This document shows, piece after piece, positions 5,244-6,476 of a stretch of DNA of 6,476 nucleotides. The DNA comes from Gammaproteobacteria bacterium (GTDB lineage: Bacteria > Pseudomonadota > Gammaproteobacteria > SZUA-229): the NCBI GenBank assembly GCA_011051475.1, contig DRLE01000263.1, positions 1-6,476 of the forward strand, given 5' to 3'. How positions within the stretch are numbered: the stretch's first letter is position 1; each line of letters starts with the position of its first letter. Position numbers and translations under genes: made by a program. Below the pieces are notes generated by a model. The model was not told the DNA's origin. It saw only the letters and a program-made list of their open reading frames with translations, and searched no databases.

Positions 5244-6476
5244 ATGCTGGAAAAACTCGTCGAAATTTCACTGCGCTACAAATTCCTGGTGCTGGTCATC
5301 TTTATCGTTGTCGCCTTTGCCGGCATACGCGCGGTGATGACCCTGCCGATCGACGCCTTCCCCGATGTTACCCCGGTGCAGGTCAATATCTATACCGAAT
5401 CGCCGGGTCTGGCCGCCGAGGATGTCGAGCAGCTGCTGACCTTTCCGGTGGAGTCGGGCATGGCCGGGCTGCCGGGGGTGCAGCAGATCCGCTCGGTCTC
5501 GCTGTTCGGCCTGTCCTATGTCTCGGTATATTTCGAAGACGACATGGATATCTATTTTGCCCGCCGCCTGGTGATGGAGAGGCTGCAGGAAGTCGCCGAC
5601 CGTATTCCCGAAGGCTATGGCACACCCGAGATGGGGCCGAACACCTCCGGCCTGGGGCAGGTGTTCTGGTATACCCTGGAGCGCGCCAATAAAAAGCTAA
5701 AGAACATTACCGATATGGATCTGCGTACCTGGCAGGACTGGAGTGTGCGCCTGATCCTGCGCACCGCGCCGGGCGTGGATGATGTCATGTCCTGGGGCGG
5801 ACAGGAACGCCAGTACCAGGTGGTGATCGATCCGCTGCGCCTGATCAAGTACCAGCTGGATTACAGGGCCGTCATGGATGCCATTGAAAGCAATAACCGT
5901 CAGGTCGGCGGCCAGTATATCAATATCGGCCCTGAGCAGTATCTGGTGCGCGGCCTGGGCCTGGTGAAAAGCGAGGATGAAATCGGCCAGATCGTGCTTA
6001 AGGATGATGAAGGCGTACCGGTGTATCTGCGTGATGTTGCCGATATCCGCCAGGCACCGGCGCTGCGTACCGGCGCGGTCACCCGTGACGGCGAGGAAGT
6101 GGTGCTGGGTATGGCGCTGGCGCGCATCGGTGAGAACGCCAAGAACGTGGTGGACGCGGTCAAGGGCAAATTAACCACTGCGGCATCGGCGCTGCCCGAT
6201 GCGATTAAAATACGCCCGGTCTACGACCGCACCGATCTGGTGGAAAAAGCTGTGGCGACTGCCGAACGCGCCCTGATCGAGGGTTCGATACTGGTGGCCA
6301 TCGTGCTGTTTCTGTTTCTGGGCGAGATCCGCTCGGCCATTGTGGTGATCGCGGCGTTGCCGCTGGCCATGCTGATCGCCTTTATTATGATGGGCGAGGT
6401 CGGGCTGTCGGCCAACCTGATGTCGCTGGCCGGCCTGGCTATCGGTATCGGCATGATGGTCGATGGCGCGGTGGTG
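5244..6476 (+). CDS. CusA/CzcA-family heavy-metal efflux RND transporter, N-terminal 411 residues (pump 2, cut by window end)
   Basis: An open frame of 411 codons with no stop, running off the window. It begins MLEKLVEISLRYKFLVLV. TM1 (about 14-32) is followed by DAFPDVTPVQV (37-47) and SPGLAAEDVEQLLTFPVE (53-70). The family motif GPNTSGLGQVFWYTLE, QERQYQVVIDP, the RPVYDRTDLV segment and TM2-TM3 follow in the expected order. The window ends in TM4 at AIGIGMMVDGAVV (399-411), where D407 is the proton-relay Asp; the position of CzcA's first Asp is G401. Of the first 70 residues, 38 are identical to pump 1 without gaps, so the pumps are related but clearly diverged and this is no recent duplication. 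The full protein should be about 1000-1060 residues. By order its adaptor is the gene at 3423-4529, although the repeat array separates them. The ion transported is unknown; a divalent metal is plausible. Confidence 0.94.
   Translation, partial: MLEKLVEISLRYKFLVLVIFIVVAFAGIRAVMTLPIDAFPDVTPVQVNIYTESPGLAAEDVEQLLTFPVESGMAGLPGVQQIRSVSLFGLSYVSVYFEDDMDIYFARRLVMERLQEVADRIPEGYGTPEMGPNTSGLGQVFWYTLERANKKLKNITDMDLRTWQDWSVRLILRTAPGVDDVMSWGGQERQYQVVIDPLRLIKYQLDYRAVMDAIESNNRQVGGQYINIGPEQYLVRGLGLVKSEDEIGQIVLKDDEGVPVYLRDVADIRQAPALRTGAVTRDGEEVVLGMALARIGENAKNVVDAVKGKLTTAASALPDAIKIRPVYDRTDLVEKAVATAERALIEGSILVAIVLFLFLGEIRSAIVVIAALPLAMLIAFIMMGEVGLSANLMSLAGLAIGIGMMVDGAVV

Overview
This window holds part of a heavy-metal efflux locus of the resistance-nodulation-division (RND) type, almost certainly from a Gram-negative, GC-rich proteobacterium. 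The evidence is tripartite-pump components (inner-membrane RND proteins plus periplasmic adaptors) and usable Shine-Dalgarno sites. A gammaproteobacterium is my guess, but nothing here fixes the lineage. All genes lie on the + strand.

Layout: (1) positions 1-185 are the last 60 codons of a periplasmic adaptor. (2) 197-3391 is a complete 1064-residue CusA/CzcA-family pump (pump 1), 11 bases after the adaptor's stop codon. (3) 3423-4529 is a second, complete 368-residue adaptor with a signal peptide. (4) 4530-5243 is a 714-base gap, mostly filled by six tandem copies of a unit of about 95 bases with a period of about 103 bases. Its ends are inverted repeats, and the last copy carries a 47-base insertion. 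(5) 5244-6476 is the first 411 codons of a second CusA/CzcA-family pump (pump 2), cut by the window edge inside transmembrane segment 4.

The order adaptor, pump, adaptor, pump suggests two adjacent adaptor-pump pairs. The first pair is tightly packed. In the second pair the repeat array sits between adaptor and pump, so it may affect how strongly pump 2 is expressed relative to its adaptor. No outer-membrane factor or metal-responsive regulator is visible; these may lie outside the window. Both pumps keep the Asp of the TM4 proton-relay motif but lack the first Asp of the classic CzcA DFGxxxDG motif. Pump 1 has a CzcA-like rather than CusA-like porter motif. The transported metal cannot be settled from sequence alone.

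The most unusual part of the window is the repeat array. The pump and adaptor genes look like ordinary, intact members of known families.
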